Of a stretch of DNA of 64,000 bases, positions 35,222-45,617 are shown one piece after another. The stretch's first letter is position 1. Each line of letters opens with the position of its first letter. Below the pieces are notes generated by a model that searched no databases, was not told the DNA's origin, and saw only the letters and a program-made list of their open reading frames with translations. A program made the position numbers and the translations under genes. The DNA comes from a bacterium SCSIO 12741 (lineage in GTDB: Bacteria; Bacteroidota; Bacteroidia; Flavobacteriales_G; Salibacteraceae). The stretch covers positions 1,426,594 through 1,490,593 of the forward strand of contig CP073749.1 in NCBI GenBank assembly GCA_024398055.1. The letters run 5' to 3'.

Positions 35222-35231
35222 CGGCTCAATT

Positions 35232-36077
35232 ATGGCGGAGCAGAAGAACAAGGAAATTGGGGTAGAAGAAGAGGAAATGTCATTTTTGGATCACCTGGAA
35301 ATCCTAAGGTGGCATTTGGTACGCAGCGCTGCGGCCATCATCCTGTTTGGACTCATTGCTTTTTTCAATAAAAAGTTTCTTTTTGACGAGATCATTTTTG
35401 GCCCCAAAAGTTCTGATTTCATCACCTTTCGAGCCCTTTGTTGGTTTTCCGCCAAATTGCAGTCCTGGCTTCCTTTTTTAGGTGGCGATTTACTTTGTAT
35501 TGGACAAAATTTACCCGAGTTGCGCAATATGACGATGGCTGGGCAGTTTACCACCCATATCATGGTTAGCCTCATTGCCGGACTTATTGTCGCCATACCC
35601 TACGTACTGTGGGAAGCTTGGCGTTTCATCGGTCCCGGGCTCAATCCTTCAGAGAAAAATTACTCCCGAGGCGGTGTATTTTTCACCTCGGTATTGTTTT
35701 TGAGCGGTGTGGCTTTTGGCTATTTTGTGATTAGTCCGTTATCGGTCAATTTCTTTATGAATTACTCGGTCAGCGAAAACGTGTTGAACACACCTACTTT
35801 GAGCACTTACATTTCCACAGTAACCACTGTGGTACTGGCTTGTGGTGTGGTATTTCAACTACCAATAATTGTTTATTTTCTAACCAAACTGGGTATTTTG
35901 AGCCCGCTGGTGCTGAAGAAATACAGAAGGCATGCCTTTGCCGGATCTATGATTCTCTCGGCCTTTATTACACCACCCGACGTTTTCAGTCAATTGCTGG
36001 TAACGGTTCCGTTGGTGTTTTTGTACGAGATCAGTATCTTTATTTCACGCCGCGTTACTAAAACAACTGAAAGTTAG
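35232..36077 (+). CDS. tatC: twin-arginine translocase subunit TatC
   Basis: 281 residues. Cytosolic N terminus with MSFLDHLEILRWHLVR (the conserved F-x-x-H-L-x-E/I-LR site that binds twin-arginine signals), six helices, the GLNPSEK segment near 138 and FITPPD near the end. Forms the Tat receptor with TatA/TatB, which are not in the window. Its TAG is directly followed by the GTG of the DUF5686 gene. Confidence 0.95.
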   Translation: MAEQKNKEIGVEEEEMSFLDHLEILRWHLVRSAAAIILFGLIAFFNKKFLFDEIIFGPKSSDFITFRALCWFSAKLQSWLPFLGGDLLCIGQNLPELRNMTMAGQFTTHIMVSLIAGLIVAIPYVLWEAWRFIGPGLNPSEKNYSRGGVFFTSVLFLSGVAFGYFVISPLSVNFFMNYSVSENVLNTPTLSTYISTVTTVVLACGVVFQLPIIVYFLTKLGILSPLVLKKYRRHAFAGSMILSAFITPPDVFSQLLVTVPLVFLYEISIFISRRVTKTTES

Positions 36078-38579
36078 GTGCAAACCTTTTGGGATACGGT
36101 ATTGAGAGGAGCACTCTTTCTGGGAGTGACTTTGATGCTCGCTCTAAGCAGCTCGCCGCTGATGGCTCAAAAAACCATCGTAAAAGGTCGTGTGCTTGAT
36201 GCCAGTACCCAACAGCCCCTGCCCTTTGTAAATATTGCCTTCAAGAATTCCAAGATTGGAACAACAAGTAATTTGGACGGTTATTTTACCCTGGAGACTT
36301 ATTACCCCACAGACTCACTGATCGCTTCTTCGGTTGGATTTATCAAACAAACCAAGCGCGTTAAACGTGACGTCATTCAAACGATCAACTTTAACCTGCA
36401 ACCTGGGGTGCAACTTCAGGAGGTGGTCGTTAGACCGGACAAAAAGGATATCAATCCAGCCCTCGTCATTCTGGACAAGGTGTTGGCTAACAAAAAGATC
36501 AACAACAAATCCAAGCTCGACGCCTATGAATATGAGGTGTACAACAAGGTGGAGTTTGACCTCAACAACATTGACGAAAAATTCAAAAGCCGAAAGGTTT
36601 GGAAGAAGTTTGATTTCGTATTCGATTATGTAGATAGTACTGGCGACAAGCCCTTCCTACCCATATTCATGACCGAATCGATGTCGGATTATTACTACAC
36701 CCGCATTCCCAAACGGAATAAGGAAATCATCAAGGCAACGATGGTTTCGGGGGTAAAAAATGAGAGTATTCAGCAGTTTTTGGGAGATATGTACCAAAAC
36801 GTGAATATCTATGACAACTACGTCAAAATCTTCAACAAAAGTTTCCTAAGCCCTGTGGCCAACGTGGGAAAGGCCTCTTACCGCTACTACCTGATCGATA
36901 GCTCCTTTGTAGAAAATACCTGGTGCTACAAAATCAAGTTTGTTCCACGTCGGGAGCACGAATTGAATTTTACCGGCTATATGTGGATCGCAGATACCAC
37001 CTACGCGGTAAAGGAAGTAGAAGCAACGATTTCTAAAAGCGCCAACATCAACTTCGTGCAGGATTTGAGTATTCACCAGGTATACAACCAGGTGGAGAAG
37101 GAGGTATGGATGCTTACCCGAGACTACATGGAGGTGGATTTCAACCTCGCCGATCGAACCATTGGAATCTACGGTAAAAAGACTTCATCCTATCGAAATT
37201 TCACCATCAACAAACCCCGACCGGGTACCTTTTATTCCGAAGGGACCAACATTGTTGTGAAAGACGATGCCAACCAAAAAACCAGGGAATATTGGGAGAG
37301 TACCCGCCACGAAGAATTGTCGAAAACGGAATCTCAGGTCTACGAAATGGTAGACACACTGAATCAGGTTCCAGCCTTTAGGACTTATGTGGATGTCATC
37401 AAGATTATCACGACGGGTTATAAAGAGTTCGAAAAGTTTGAACTGGGACCATACACCAGCATTTATAGCTTCAACATTATTGAAGGTCATCGTTTTAAAA
37501 TGGGAGCCCGAACTCTGAAGGAGTTCAATGAAAAGATTCGCCTACGCGGTTATTTGGCCTACGGAACCAAGGATCAACAGTTTAAGTATGCCGCGGGTAC
37601 GGATATATTCTTCAGCAGGAAGCCCTGGAGCATGATCCATATTGACTACAACCGCGACATTGAGCAGCTGGGTACGAGTGTCAATTTTCAAGATCAAGAC
37701 AATCTGTTAGCTTCGATTTTCAGGGCCAACCCAGCGAACCAATTGAATGCGGTAGAATCCTATAAAATTCGCTGGGAACACTTCTGGTCCGACGGATTTT
37801 CGCACAACCTAAAACTTCAACACCGCTCTCTATGGTCGGTGAGCGACCTGCTCAAATTTGAGCATAAAGGGGATGATGGCGTGGTACGCGATGCCGGATA
37901 CGTCAAATTTACTGAGGTAGAACTCGGTATGCGCCTGGCCCTGCGGGAAAAGTTTGTACTGGGGTCCTTTGACCGTTACAGCCTCGGAAGTAAGTACCCG
38001 GTGGTAGGCGTCCAGGCTACTTTTGGACTCAAGGGAGTATTGGGAAGTGAATACGAGTACCAAAAACTATTTGTTTACCTCACCGACAAAATTTACATCA
38101 ATCCCTTTGGTTATACCCAATTGGTAGTGGGTGCTGGAAAAATCTGGGGCTTAGTCCCTTTCCCTGCACTCGAATTGCATAACGGTAACGAAACCTTCTT
38201 TTACGATCCCCTGGCTTTCAACTTGATGAACTACTACGAATATGCCAGTGATGAGTACATCGAGGCGGGATTGACCCATCACTTCAATGGAATATTCCTC
38301 AACCGAATTCCTTACATGAGAAAATTGCAATGGAGAGAGGTGATCCACGTAAAAGGGGTTGCCGGAAATCTTTCTGCGGCCAATCAACAGGAAATGATCT
38401 TTCCTACTACCCTTACCGGACTTACGAAGCCTTACGTGGAAATGGGTGTAGGGATCGAAAACATCTTTAAAATTCTAAGGGTTGATGGGCTATGGCGCTT
38501 AACAAATCTTAGTAAGGGTAATGACGTGAAGAGGGTTCGTAATTTCGGATTAGCCTTTTCTTTGCAATTCGCATTCTAA
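36078..38579 (+). CDS. DUF5686 outer-membrane protein with carboxypeptidase-like regulatory domain
   Basis: 833 residues from a GTG touching the tatC stop. Signal peptide (about 10-31, ending LMAQ), CarboxypepD_reg-like domain (about 33-115; [31 protein letters not shown]) as in TonB-dependent receptors, then the long DUF5686 region (about 120-833), rich in beta strands and ending in the aromatic FSLQFAF typical of outer-membrane barrels. No TonB plug is visible. Role unknown; lies between tatC and lptB, consistent with envelope assembly. Confidence 0.88.
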   Translation: MQTFWDTVLRGALFLGVTLMLALSSSPLMAQKTIVKGRVLDASTQQPLPFVNIAFKNSKIGTTSNLDGYFTLETYYPTDSLIASSVGFIKQTKRVKRDVIQTINFNLQPGVQLQEVVVRPDKKDINPALVILDKVLANKKINNKSKLDAYEYEVYNKVEFDLNNIDEKFKSRKVWKKFDFVFDYVDSTGDKPFLPIFMTESMSDYYYTRIPKRNKEIIKATMVSGVKNESIQQFLGDMYQNVNIYDNYVKIFNKSFLSPVANVGKASYRYYLIDSSFVENTWCYKIKFVPRREHELNFTGYMWIADTTYAVKEVEATISKSANINFVQDLSIHQVYNQVEKEVWMLTRDYMEVDFNLADRTIGIYGKKTSSYRNFTINKPRPGTFYSEGTNIVVKDDANQKTREYWESTRHEELSKTESQVYEMVDTLNQVPAFRTYVDVIKIITTGYKEFEKFELGPYTSIYSFNIIEGHRFKMGARTLKEFNEKIRLRGYLAYGTKDQQFKYAAGTDIFFSRKPWSMIHIDYNRDIEQLGTSVNFQDQDNLLASIFRANPANQLNAVESYKIRWEHFWSDGFSHNLKLQHRSLWSVSDLLKFEHKGDDGVVRDAGYVKFTEVELGMRLALREKFVLGSFDRYSLGSKYPVVGVQATFGLKGVLGSEYEYQKLFVYLTDKIYINPFGYTQLVVGAGKIWGLVPFPALELHNGNETFFYDPLAFNLMNYYEYASDEYIEAGLTHHFNGIFLNRIPYMRKLQWREVIHVKGVAGNLSAANQQEMIFPTTLTGLTKPYVEMGVGIENIFKILRVDGLWRLTNLSKGNDVKRVRNFGLAFSLQFAF

Positions 38580-38580
38580 T

Positions 38581-39312
38581 ATGATTCTACGAGCAGAAAA
38601 CCTGGTTAAAAAGTACAAGAGTCGAACCGTTGTAAAGGGCGTTTCGGTCAATGTAGAGCAAGGAGAAATTGTGGGTCTCCTTGGTCCTAATGGTGCTGGA
38701 AAAACCACCACGTTTTACATGACCGTAGGACTTATAAAGCCCAATGGTGGTGAGATCTTTTTGGACGACGAAAAGATCACGAATCTCCCCATGTATAAGC
38801 GTGCCAAAAAAGGAATCGGATACCTACCTCAGGAAGCATCTGTTTTTCGAAAACTGAGCGTTGAGGATAACATCAAGGCGGTTTTGGAAATGACTAAACT
38901 GAGTCGAAAGGAACAGAACCACAAGCTGGAAGCGCTTATCGATGAATTTAGTCTGGACCATGTGCGCAAAAACCGGGGAGACCTTCTTTCTGGTGGAGAG
39001 CGACGCAGAACGGAAATTGCTCGTGCCCTGGCGGTAGACCCCAGTTTTATTCTGTTGGATGAACCCTTTGCCGGCGTTGACCCAATTGCGGTAGAAGACA
39101 TTCAAGGCATTGTGGGTAAGCTGAAAGAAAAGAACATTGGTATTCTGATTACCGACCACAACGTACAGGAAACCCTTTCCATTACCGATCGGGCCTACCT
39201 GCTTTTTGAGGGTGAAATTCTTAAAGCTGGGACGGCTGAAGAATTGGCCAATGACGAACAGGTAAGACGGGTTTACCTCGGAAAGAACTTCGTTCTACAA
39301 CGGAAAGTTTAG
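38581..39312 (+). CDS. lptB: LPS export ABC transporter ATPase LptB
   Basis: 243 residues. Walker [11 protein letters not shown] at 35-44, Q-loop [18 protein letters not shown], signature [15 protein letters not shown], Walker [14 protein letters not shown] and H-loop ITDHNV. The [10 protein letters not shown] and [11 protein letters not shown] segments distinguish LptB from other ATPases. Powers lipopolysaccharide extraction with LptFG and LptC; lptC is 23 kb away in this window. One base after the DUF5686 stop. Confidence 0.96.
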   Translation: MILRAENLVKKYKSRTVVKGVSVNVEQGEIVGLLGPNGAGKTTTFYMTVGLIKPNGGEIFLDDEKITNLPMYKRAKKGIGYLPQEASVFRKLSVEDNIKAVLEMTKLSRKEQNHKLEALIDEFSLDHVRKNRGDLLSGGERRRTEIARALAVDPSFILLDEPFAGVDPIAVEDIQGIVGKLKEKNIGILITDHNVQETLSITDRAYLLFEGEILKAGTAEELANDEQVRRVYLGKNFVLQRKV

Positions 39313-39369
39313 ACCACCCTTCAGCCACATCCATTTTTCTCCCTTCTGATTTTCTGTAAATTAGCCCGT

Positions 39370-40440
39370 ATGGAACGGCAATTACCCTGGAAACAGATTA
39401 TCAGCTTAGGTGCGCTCAATGTTGCACTTGGTATCAGTTGGATCGCTTACCACGAATACCAACCCCATCTCTTAGAATCATTTGGACTTACGGATATGGC
39501 TCGCCTACTCATCTGGATGAAGGCCATTGTTTTGGTTTGCATTCCTCCTCTGGCTGGATGGATTGCGGATCGAATGTTCCGAAAGGGCAGCAACTTCTTT
39601 TTGGTTTTCGCCATTGGAATTGCCGTTACAGCGATGATTTTTATGGTGGTGGCCACCTTGATCAGTATTCCCCAGAGCCCATGGATTTTGACAGCCCTGC
39701 CCGTTATGATTGCCTTTTGGTTAATCTCAATGAACATATTTATTAGTCCTGCGAATTCTTTGATCGAACGATTTACTTCTCAGGAGAACCTCCCTTTGGT
39801 CATGGGAATTCTGATTTTAGCATCTGATCTCAGCTATGCCCTGGAACCCTTAATCGTAGGCCTGGTTAACTTTCTCGGCCCTACCCTAACCTTCATTACC
39901 GGAGGAGTTTTGGTCGGCGGATCGGGTTATTGGTTTCTCAAATCATCTACAGCCACCGTAGCTGAAAAAACTCAGATTCCCCTCCAAGAGAGAAACAAAC
40001 CTTCAAAAACCGGCAATCCCTACCTCATCATTATTGCGATGGGCATGGCTTTGGGATTGGGCAAAGGTTTGTTGATGGAATTCATTCCATCTCAAGGCCC
40101 GGTAGGATCCATGAGTGGATCCGTATTTTCCTTTCTTATGCTTGGTGTTTCCGCCGTTGCAGCACTCCTGTTAGGGCTTCGTACTCATGCCAATCAACAG
40201 CGAGTATTTACCATTGGCATTGGAATGATGATTTTGGGCGGTGCTATTTTGATCAATGTACCATTGACCGCTTTGAAAATCACCGGGGCTGTCATTGTTG
40301 CCCTTGGATTTAGTGCATCAGGAATTACTGGTCTTCCCCTTGCCTTTCAAAGGCTAAGGGAAAACCAACTTATTCTGGGTACTGGACTCCTTTTGGGATC
40401 CAGTGAAATAATTAGCGGAATATTAGAGATCCTCGGCTAA
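39370..40440 (+). CDS. MFS-type transporter
   Basis: 356 residues with about 10-11 hydrophobic helices; a loop with AGWIADRMFRKGS after helix 2 resembles the MFS motif GxxxDRxGRR. Shorter than a typical 12-helix MFS protein (about 400). Substrate unknown. Stands alone on the plus strand 57 bases after lptB, and its stop is four bases from the end of the convergent T9SS gene. Confidence 0.8.
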   Translation: MERQLPWKQIISLGALNVALGISWIAYHEYQPHLLESFGLTDMARLLIWMKAIVLVCIPPLAGWIADRMFRKGSNFFLVFAIGIAVTAMIFMVVATLISIPQSPWILTALPVMIAFWLISMNIFISPANSLIERFTSQENLPLVMGILILASDLSYALEPLIVGLVNFLGPTLTFITGGVLVGGSGYWFLKSSTATVAEKTQIPLQERNKPSKTGNPYLIIIAMGMALGLGKGLLMEFIPSQGPVGSMSGSVFSFLMLGVSAVAALLLGLRTHANQQRVFTIGIGMMILGGAILINVPLTALKITGAVIVALGFSASGITGLPLAFQRLRENQLILGTGLLLGSSEIISGILEILG

Positions 40441-40444
40441 GCGA

Positions 40445-42688
40445 TTACTGCACCAACAAGCGGTGAGTAGCGGCTTGATCTCCTGAAATAACCTGAATTA
40501 AGTATACTCCTGGATCTACCTGAAGATCTACGTTAGCTTGGTGAAAATCTGCAATACTCACCCATTGCTTATTGTACACTTCCTGCCCGTTTGGAGAGAA
40601 TATGCGTACTTCCAAGTCAAGACCGGCCAATCCGGAAACATTCATGTGGAAAGAACCATTGTTTGGATTTGGGTAGAATACTACCTCAGCCAATTCTTGA
40701 GTAATTGGATTTAGGCCTAAGCAAAGAGAATCGTAATCTACACGAACTGTATCTCTGGCAGAACAATTGGCAGCCGTGCTATTGTCCGTTAATTCTACCC
40801 AAAACAGATCGCTTTTTTGAACCTCAATAGTTTGAGTGGTTTCACCTGTGCTCCAGTTGTAAGTCATGTTAGCAATTCCTGGATCCAGCGTCACTTTTGC
40901 ATCGCCACACATAGAAGTATCGGCGCCCAAACTGAATACCGGAGCTGCTACTACTTCCAAAGTATCGAAAATAGAGTCGCGGCAATTGTTTACATCGGTG
41001 AATGTGTAGCCAAATTGGTGCTTACCTGCTCCGGCTGCATCGGTATCAAAAGATCCTGTGGCACGGTTTACGTACATTCCATGGTACTCTCCACCGTTAG
41101 GCATTCCACCACTTAGGTTAACTGCTCCTTCATTGGAACAAACGGGAGCTGGGGTGGTAATGGTAACCGTTGGAGCGGGATTCACCATAATGGTTTGTTC
41201 TGTGCTGTCGCTACAGTTATTTCCATCTACGAAAACGTATTTGATGGTATCCAATCCGCTTCCGGCTTGACTCGGATGATATTGGTTTCCAATAACCCCT
41301 CTACCCGAATACGTTCCTCCGAATGGAAGTCCACCTGAAAGCATAAAGGCTGGATTGTTCTCACAATTGGATGGGAATGGAATCAAACGAACAATAGGAA
41401 GAGAATCAACGCGAATGGTCTGGTAAGCAGAATCCGAGCAACCTCTGTTGTCCACGTATACATACTTAAGCGTATCCACTCCATCATTTACGGGATCATA
41501 CTGTCCATTAACAACGTGAGGACCACTATACACTCCGCCTGTTGGAGTTCCTTGACTAAGTGAAACCAATCCTGAGTTGCGGCAAACATCGCCAATAGCT
41601 CTAAAACCTACTTTAGGAGTTACATCTACACGAATAGTGGCCGTATCGATATCGGTACAACCCAAACCATTGGTGAACGTATACATCACGGTATCAAATC
41701 CAGCTCCTACAGGTAGGTAAACGTTTCCATTAACCTGATTTCCTGAATACGTTCCACCGGCAGGCATTCCTGTGTTCAAAATGATGGAATCGCCATTCAA
41801 GCAGATGCTAACTGGTAAAGTAACAGACGCTATCGTGATGGAATCCACACCTTGCTGTGCACTAACCGAATCAGCACATCCTTTTGAATCGGTGTAAGTA
41901 TAGGTGATGTTGTGAACTCCGGGTCCGGCTACTGCTGGATCAAAAATGTTGTTGCTTACACCAACTCCTGAGTAGTTACCTCCCATAGGAAGACCTGAAG
42001 TAAGTGGGAAAATTCCATTGTTTTCACAAACCGGATTTCCTCCGGTAAAAGAAACCTGAGGAATGGTATCCACCGTGATGTTTTGGGTCGCCGTATCCGA
42101 ACATCCGTTAGGTGCCGTGTATACGTAGCTAATCACATGAACTCCGGATTGAGCCTGGCTGGGTTCAAAGATCCCTCCATTTACCCCGTTTCCGAAGTAG
42201 GTTTCTGTACCACCAGCTGGAGTACCGCTACCTTGGTTTAGGGTTACACTACCACCGTTTTCGCAAACATCGGCCAGGGCCGTAAAAGTAGCCGTAGGAG
42301 GTGTATGTACATTCGTTTTTAAAGTATCGTTTGATCGGTTATCATCGATAGATCCGGATACCGAGTCTGTCCAAGCGATTACCACATCGGTAGAACCACC
42401 ACCGAAAGAGAAAGCTCCTAATGAAACCGTGTCCTTTTGGTTGGTGCTCAGGTTAAGCCCCGAAAATCTGGCCCGGGTCTGGCTGGTACCGTTGACCGTC
42501 CAGCCGATGGATACGGAAGTCATGGTAGCCGAACCCTTGTTTTCCACCACAACCATCACGTTGTTAGAAGACGCACAGGTGTCCGGTGAAATCTGTTCAA
42601 CAATGGCACCATCATTCACCTGGGCCTGGACCGTGAAGGCAGATAAAACAGTGATAAAGAGCGTGGAAAGTCGGAAAAATCGATTCAT
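40445..42688 (-). CDS. type IX secreted protein with repeated PKD-like modules
   Basis: 747 residues from the ATG at 42688 (MNRFFRLSTLFITVLSAFTVQAQ, signal peptide). A CARDB-like domain (about 30-130) is followed by about six modules of 65-75 residues with the pattern P-V-C-x-N-x-G..GGxYSGxGV..FDP..AGxGxHxITYxYTDxxGCxD, and a final LGADTSMCG/YNWSTGETTQ module. The C terminus from YPNPNNGSF is a type A sorting domain ending THRLLVQ. Likely surface-exposed; function unknown. Confidence 0.9.
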   Translation of the reverse strand: MNRFFRLSTLFITVLSAFTVQAQVNDGAIVEQISPDTCASSNNVMVVVENKGSATMTSVSIGWTVNGTSQTRARFSGLNLSTNQKDTVSLGAFSFGGGSTDVVIAWTDSVSGSIDDNRSNDTLKTNVHTPPTATFTALADVCENGGSVTLNQGSGTPAGGTETYFGNGVNGGIFEPSQAQSGVHVISYVYTAPNGCSDTATQNITVDTIPQVSFTGGNPVCENNGIFPLTSGLPMGGNYSGVGVSNNIFDPAVAGPGVHNITYTYTDSKGCADSVSAQQGVDSITIASVTLPVSICLNGDSIILNTGMPAGGTYSGNQVNGNVYLPVGAGFDTVMYTFTNGLGCTDIDTATIRVDVTPKVGFRAIGDVCRNSGLVSLSQGTPTGGVYSGPHVVNGQYDPVNDGVDTLKYVYVDNRGCSDSAYQTIRVDSLPIVRLIPFPSNCENNPAFMLSGGLPFGGTYSGRGVIGNQYHPSQAGSGLDTIKYVFVDGNNCSDSTEQTIMVNPAPTVTITTPAPVCSNEGAVNLSGGMPNGGEYHGMYVNRATGSFDTDAAGAGKHQFGYTFTDVNNCRDSIFDTLEVVAAPVFSLGADTSMCGDAKVTLDPGIANMTYNWSTGETTQTIEVQKSDLFWVELTDNSTAANCSARDTVRVDYDSLCLGLNPITQELAEVVFYPNPNNGSFHMNVSGLAGLDLEVRIFSPNGQEVYNKQWVSIADFHQANVDLQVDPGVYLIQVISGDQAATHRLLVQ

Positions 42689-42927
42689 ATCTTTTGGAAA
42701 TAATTTGTGCAAATATCGAAAAAACCGAATGTCATTTGACGAAACCCCTTCGAATGGAAAGGATTAGGCAAAATATCGGTTCTATCGGGAAGAACATTTA
42801 ATTCGAAGGAAGGTTGGGGTTTGTTGATTCAAGCGTATTCATTCATAAAGGTCAAAACACCGAATTGACTCTTCGTTTTTGGTTACTTTAGACCGACCAA
42901 ACTCAATAACCAAGTAGAATTTAACCC

Positions 42928-44853
42928 ATGAAGTATTTCTTTTTGTTTGCTCTTTTGTGGGCTTTGCCGGGCTTTTCTCAAACTCAAAATTCGAAACCCG
43001 TAATGACCATAGAGGAATATGATGAAAAAGTATTGCCTTTAAGAAATCAGGGTGTTGTCCATTATCAGCAAGAAAGGTTTGATAGCGCATCTCATTACTA
43101 TAATCTTGGGATCGAACAATATCAAAATTTCGAGTCAGATTCGAACAAAGCGGAATTGTATCATTACTTGGGAATTTCCGAATATAGCTTGGGTAAAATA
43201 TCATCATGTATATCCTCAATCCAACTTTCAAGACACATCTACGAAGATCTCGGGATTTATGGACACCATCTAGAATTAGATCAAATATTAGGGTTGAGCT
43301 TTAAAAAAAAGGGGATGTATGTAAAAGCATACGAAACAACTTTATCCATTCTTCAGGCTGAAAAAGAAAGGGCAAACCCTGAGTCGGTTTATAAATACTA
43401 TAACACCCTCGGAAATCTACAAAAGGAGTTCAAAAACTACAACAAATCCCTATTCTTTCTTTATAAGGCTCTAGAATCATCATATTTAGCCAAAGACACT
43501 TTAGGCACTTCAGGAGTAAAAAACAATTTGGCCCAAGTTTACCTATTAAGCGGAAATTTAGACTCAGCCAAAAAATACCTTTATGAGTCTCAAAGAATAA
43601 AATCAAAATCAAAGCAATTAAGATCACTATCAAATACACAAAGCTTAATTGGGGACTTATATTTTAAATTGAAAAATTTAGATAGTGCCGAATTCTACTA
43701 CAAAAAAAGTCTTGATATAAGACTGATAATTGGTGACTCATCAAAAGTTTCTTCATCCATTGCTCAGATAGCTCGAATAGAAACTCATAAAGGCAATTTT
43801 CACTATAGCGATTCTTTATTAAGCAAAGCCGAACGCCTTTCTTTACGAGATTCAATCAATGGCACACTTCCAGATATTGCGAAAATTCGAATCGAATGGA
43901 GCGAAGCCCTCGGCGACCCAAAAGAAATCTCCAAATGGTACCGCATCAAGGACTCCCTTCAACAAAAGATCTACGGCATCGAAAAGCAAGAGGCCATTGA
44001 CCGGATGCAGATTGAATTTGATGTGGAGCAAAACCAAAAGGCCCTGGCACAGGAGGAGGAAAAAAGTCAATTGCTGGAGGAACGGAATGCTGCTCTGTTT
44101 CGGACGAACTCTTTGCTCATAGGTGGAGTAATTCTGCTTATTCTTTTCTCCATATCGATGGTCTACCTGCTGAATATCAACCGGAAAAACAACCGCCAAC
44201 TTCGGGCTCAAGGAGTGCAGTTGGAAAAACAAGCTGAACAAATTCAGGTTCTCCATCAAGAATACAAACACCGAACGAGCAACCATTTTTCCATGATCAG
44301 CGCCATGTTTCAAATCCACGACAAGGCCAGCGAAAGTCAATTACTGAGCCAGGTCCTTCAAGATTATAAAGGTCGGGTAGACTCCCTGTCTATGATCAAC
44401 CGGCACCTGGTTAATCCTTCGGGAGAAAAAGAAGTGGTGGATATGTCCAGTTACCTGGATGAGCTTATTCAAAATACAGAGCTCGGGTATACTTCTTCTA
44501 AAAGCGTTTCTATTCAAAACGAACTACGGCGCTTTTCACTTCCGTCTTCATTGGCCATGAAAATGGGAATTATGGTTCATGAATTAATGACCAACTTCTT
44601 TAAGTATGCCCTGGAAAACAATCCATCGCCCGAATTAATCATCCTAACGTTATTCGAAAACAATCAGGTCTTCCTCAAAGTGCAGGACAATGGCCCTGGA
44701 TTAAAAGACGCCCAAAGCAGCTCGCACTCATCCACCGGATTCGGTCTTAGGCTTATCCAAACTTTTGTCCATGAATTGGATGGGGAAATAAGTCTATCTT
44801 CTGATGAGGGTTTTAAAGTGGAAATCACCTTCCCCTTCCTCGAGAAAAGCTAA
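42928..44853 (+). CDS. TPR sensor histidine kinase (HisKA_2 type)
   Basis: 641 residues. Signal peptide (1-18), about seven TPR repeats (about 30-370), a coiled coil, one membrane helix (about 395-413), a second coiled coil, then a HisKA_2-like phosphoacceptor domain with HRTSNHF (His about 448) and an HATPase with VHELMTNFFKYA (N box), DNGPGL (G1) and GFGLRLI (G2). Bacteroidota-type periplasmic-TPR kinase; no response regulator adjacent. A near-consensus promoter is TTG (42865) with TACTTTAG (42884). The TPR half is much more AT-rich than the kinase half. Confidence 0.9.
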   Translation: MKYFFLFALLWALPGFSQTQNSKPVMTIEEYDEKVLPLRNQGVVHYQQERFDSASHYYNLGIEQYQNFESDSNKAELYHYLGISEYSLGKISSCISSIQLSRHIYEDLGIYGHHLELDQILGLSFKKKGMYVKAYETTLSILQAEKERANPESVYKYYNTLGNLQKEFKNYNKSLFFLYKALESSYLAKDTLGTSGVKNNLAQVYLLSGNLDSAKKYLYESQRIKSKSKQLRSLSNTQSLIGDLYFKLKNLDSAEFYYKKSLDIRLIIGDSSKVSSSIAQIARIETHKGNFHYSDSLLSKAERLSLRDSINGTLPDIAKIRIEWSEALGDPKEISKWYRIKDSLQQKIYGIEKQEAIDRMQIEFDVEQNQKALAQEEEKSQLLEERNAALFRTNSLLIGGVILLILFSISMVYLLNINRKNNRQLRAQGVQLEKQAEQIQVLHQEYKHRTSNHFSMISAMFQIHDKASESQLLSQVLQDYKGRVDSLSMINRHLVNPSGEKEVVDMSSYLDELIQNTELGYTSSKSVSIQNELRRFSLPSSLAMKMGIMVHELMTNFFKYALENNPSPELIILTLFENNQVFLKVQDNGPGLKDAQSSSHSSTGFGLRLIQTFVHELDGEISLSSDEGFKVEITFPFLEKS

Positions 44854-44859
44854 AAAACT

Positions 44860-45309
44860 ATGAGCCTGATTCTATCCTACACCCCAAACCAGGGATTCAC
44901 TCTAAATAGAAATGAATTTCAATGGGGAGAAGACAGAACCCATGTGCACCAAAAACTAGGCTCACCGTCTGAGAAGGACAACCTACGAGACATTTACGAA
45001 GATTACAACGGCAGCGAAAACTATTTTTTTCTCACCTACAATCCGGAGGGCCAACTTAAAGAGCTGGAGGTGCACGAGGGGCTATCGGTTCAAACTAATG
45101 GCTTCGAACTTGAGTTCGGAAATGACCTACCAGAAATAATCAAGCATTTGAGCAGATTGGGTTTTAGACCGCAAGAAATGGAACCCGGACATTACTTGTT
45201 TGCCGAACTTAAAATGGTACTTTCCACGGATGAATCCATGGGTGGTGAAGGAAATGGGCTCTCCTATTTTTATGCGGCTCAGACCATTACCCATTTGATC
45301 GAAGAATGA
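44860..45309 (+). CDS. hypothetical protein
   Basis: 149 residues, six bases after the kinase gene and so probably co-transcribed. No signal peptide or membrane segment; mixed alpha/beta, acidic, with the pattern LNRNEFQWGEDRTHVHQKLG, YNPEGQLKELEVHEG and a C-terminal GLSYFYAAQTI. I do not recognise the family. A link to the upstream kinase is possible only from position. Confidence 0.65.
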   Translation: MSLILSYTPNQGFTLNRNEFQWGEDRTHVHQKLGSPSEKDNLRDIYEDYNGSENYFFLTYNPEGQLKELEVHEGLSVQTNGFELEFGNDLPEIIKHLSRLGFRPQEMEPGHYLFAELKMVLSTDESMGGEGNGLSYFYAAQTITHLIEE

Positions 45310-45380
45310 CCCTTAGGTATTATTCTTTGGCCATTGGAACGGATCGTAAACGCCTATGCTTTGGAGGTTAAAACCTTATT

Positions 45381-45605
45381 CTACTCCTCTTCAGACTCGC
45401 CTTGAATCTGACTTCTACGGGTATGGTCTGCTTTACTCAGGGTTCGGTTTTCCGGTGCCTGTGACCAATCAATCTGAGGGCCTTTACTGGTATTCTCAGC
45501 CTGCTCCAATTTCCGTTGTTCAGCTTTGTATTTTTTCTCTTCTTTTTTGCGTCGTTTCTTTTTCTCCCGATCGCGTTTTCCAAATGTTTGTTGTGATTTC
45601 GACAC
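45381..45605 (-). CDS. small basic protein resembling the N-terminal tail of Bacteroidota cold-shock proteins
   Basis: 74 residues from a GTG. MSKSQQTFGKRDREKKKRRKKEEKKYK.. closely resembles (from memory) the charged coiled-coil leader found before the cold-shock domain in Bacteroidota CspA-like proteins. Here no cold-shock domain follows: the protein ends GESEEE and there is no room for one before the next gene. It starts 12 bases after the DEAD-box helicase, so they are co-transcribed. Confidence 0.65.
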   Translation of the reverse strand: MSKSQQTFGKRDREKKKRRKKEEKKYKAEQRKLEQAENTSKGPQIDWSQAPENRTLSKADHTRRSQIQGESEEE

Positions 45606-45617
45606 TCTTATCCCCTG

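Noticed and set aside
40500-42400. Repeat array in the PKD-like T9SS gene
   Set aside because: Protein-domain repeats inside one open reading frame, not a DNA-level array.
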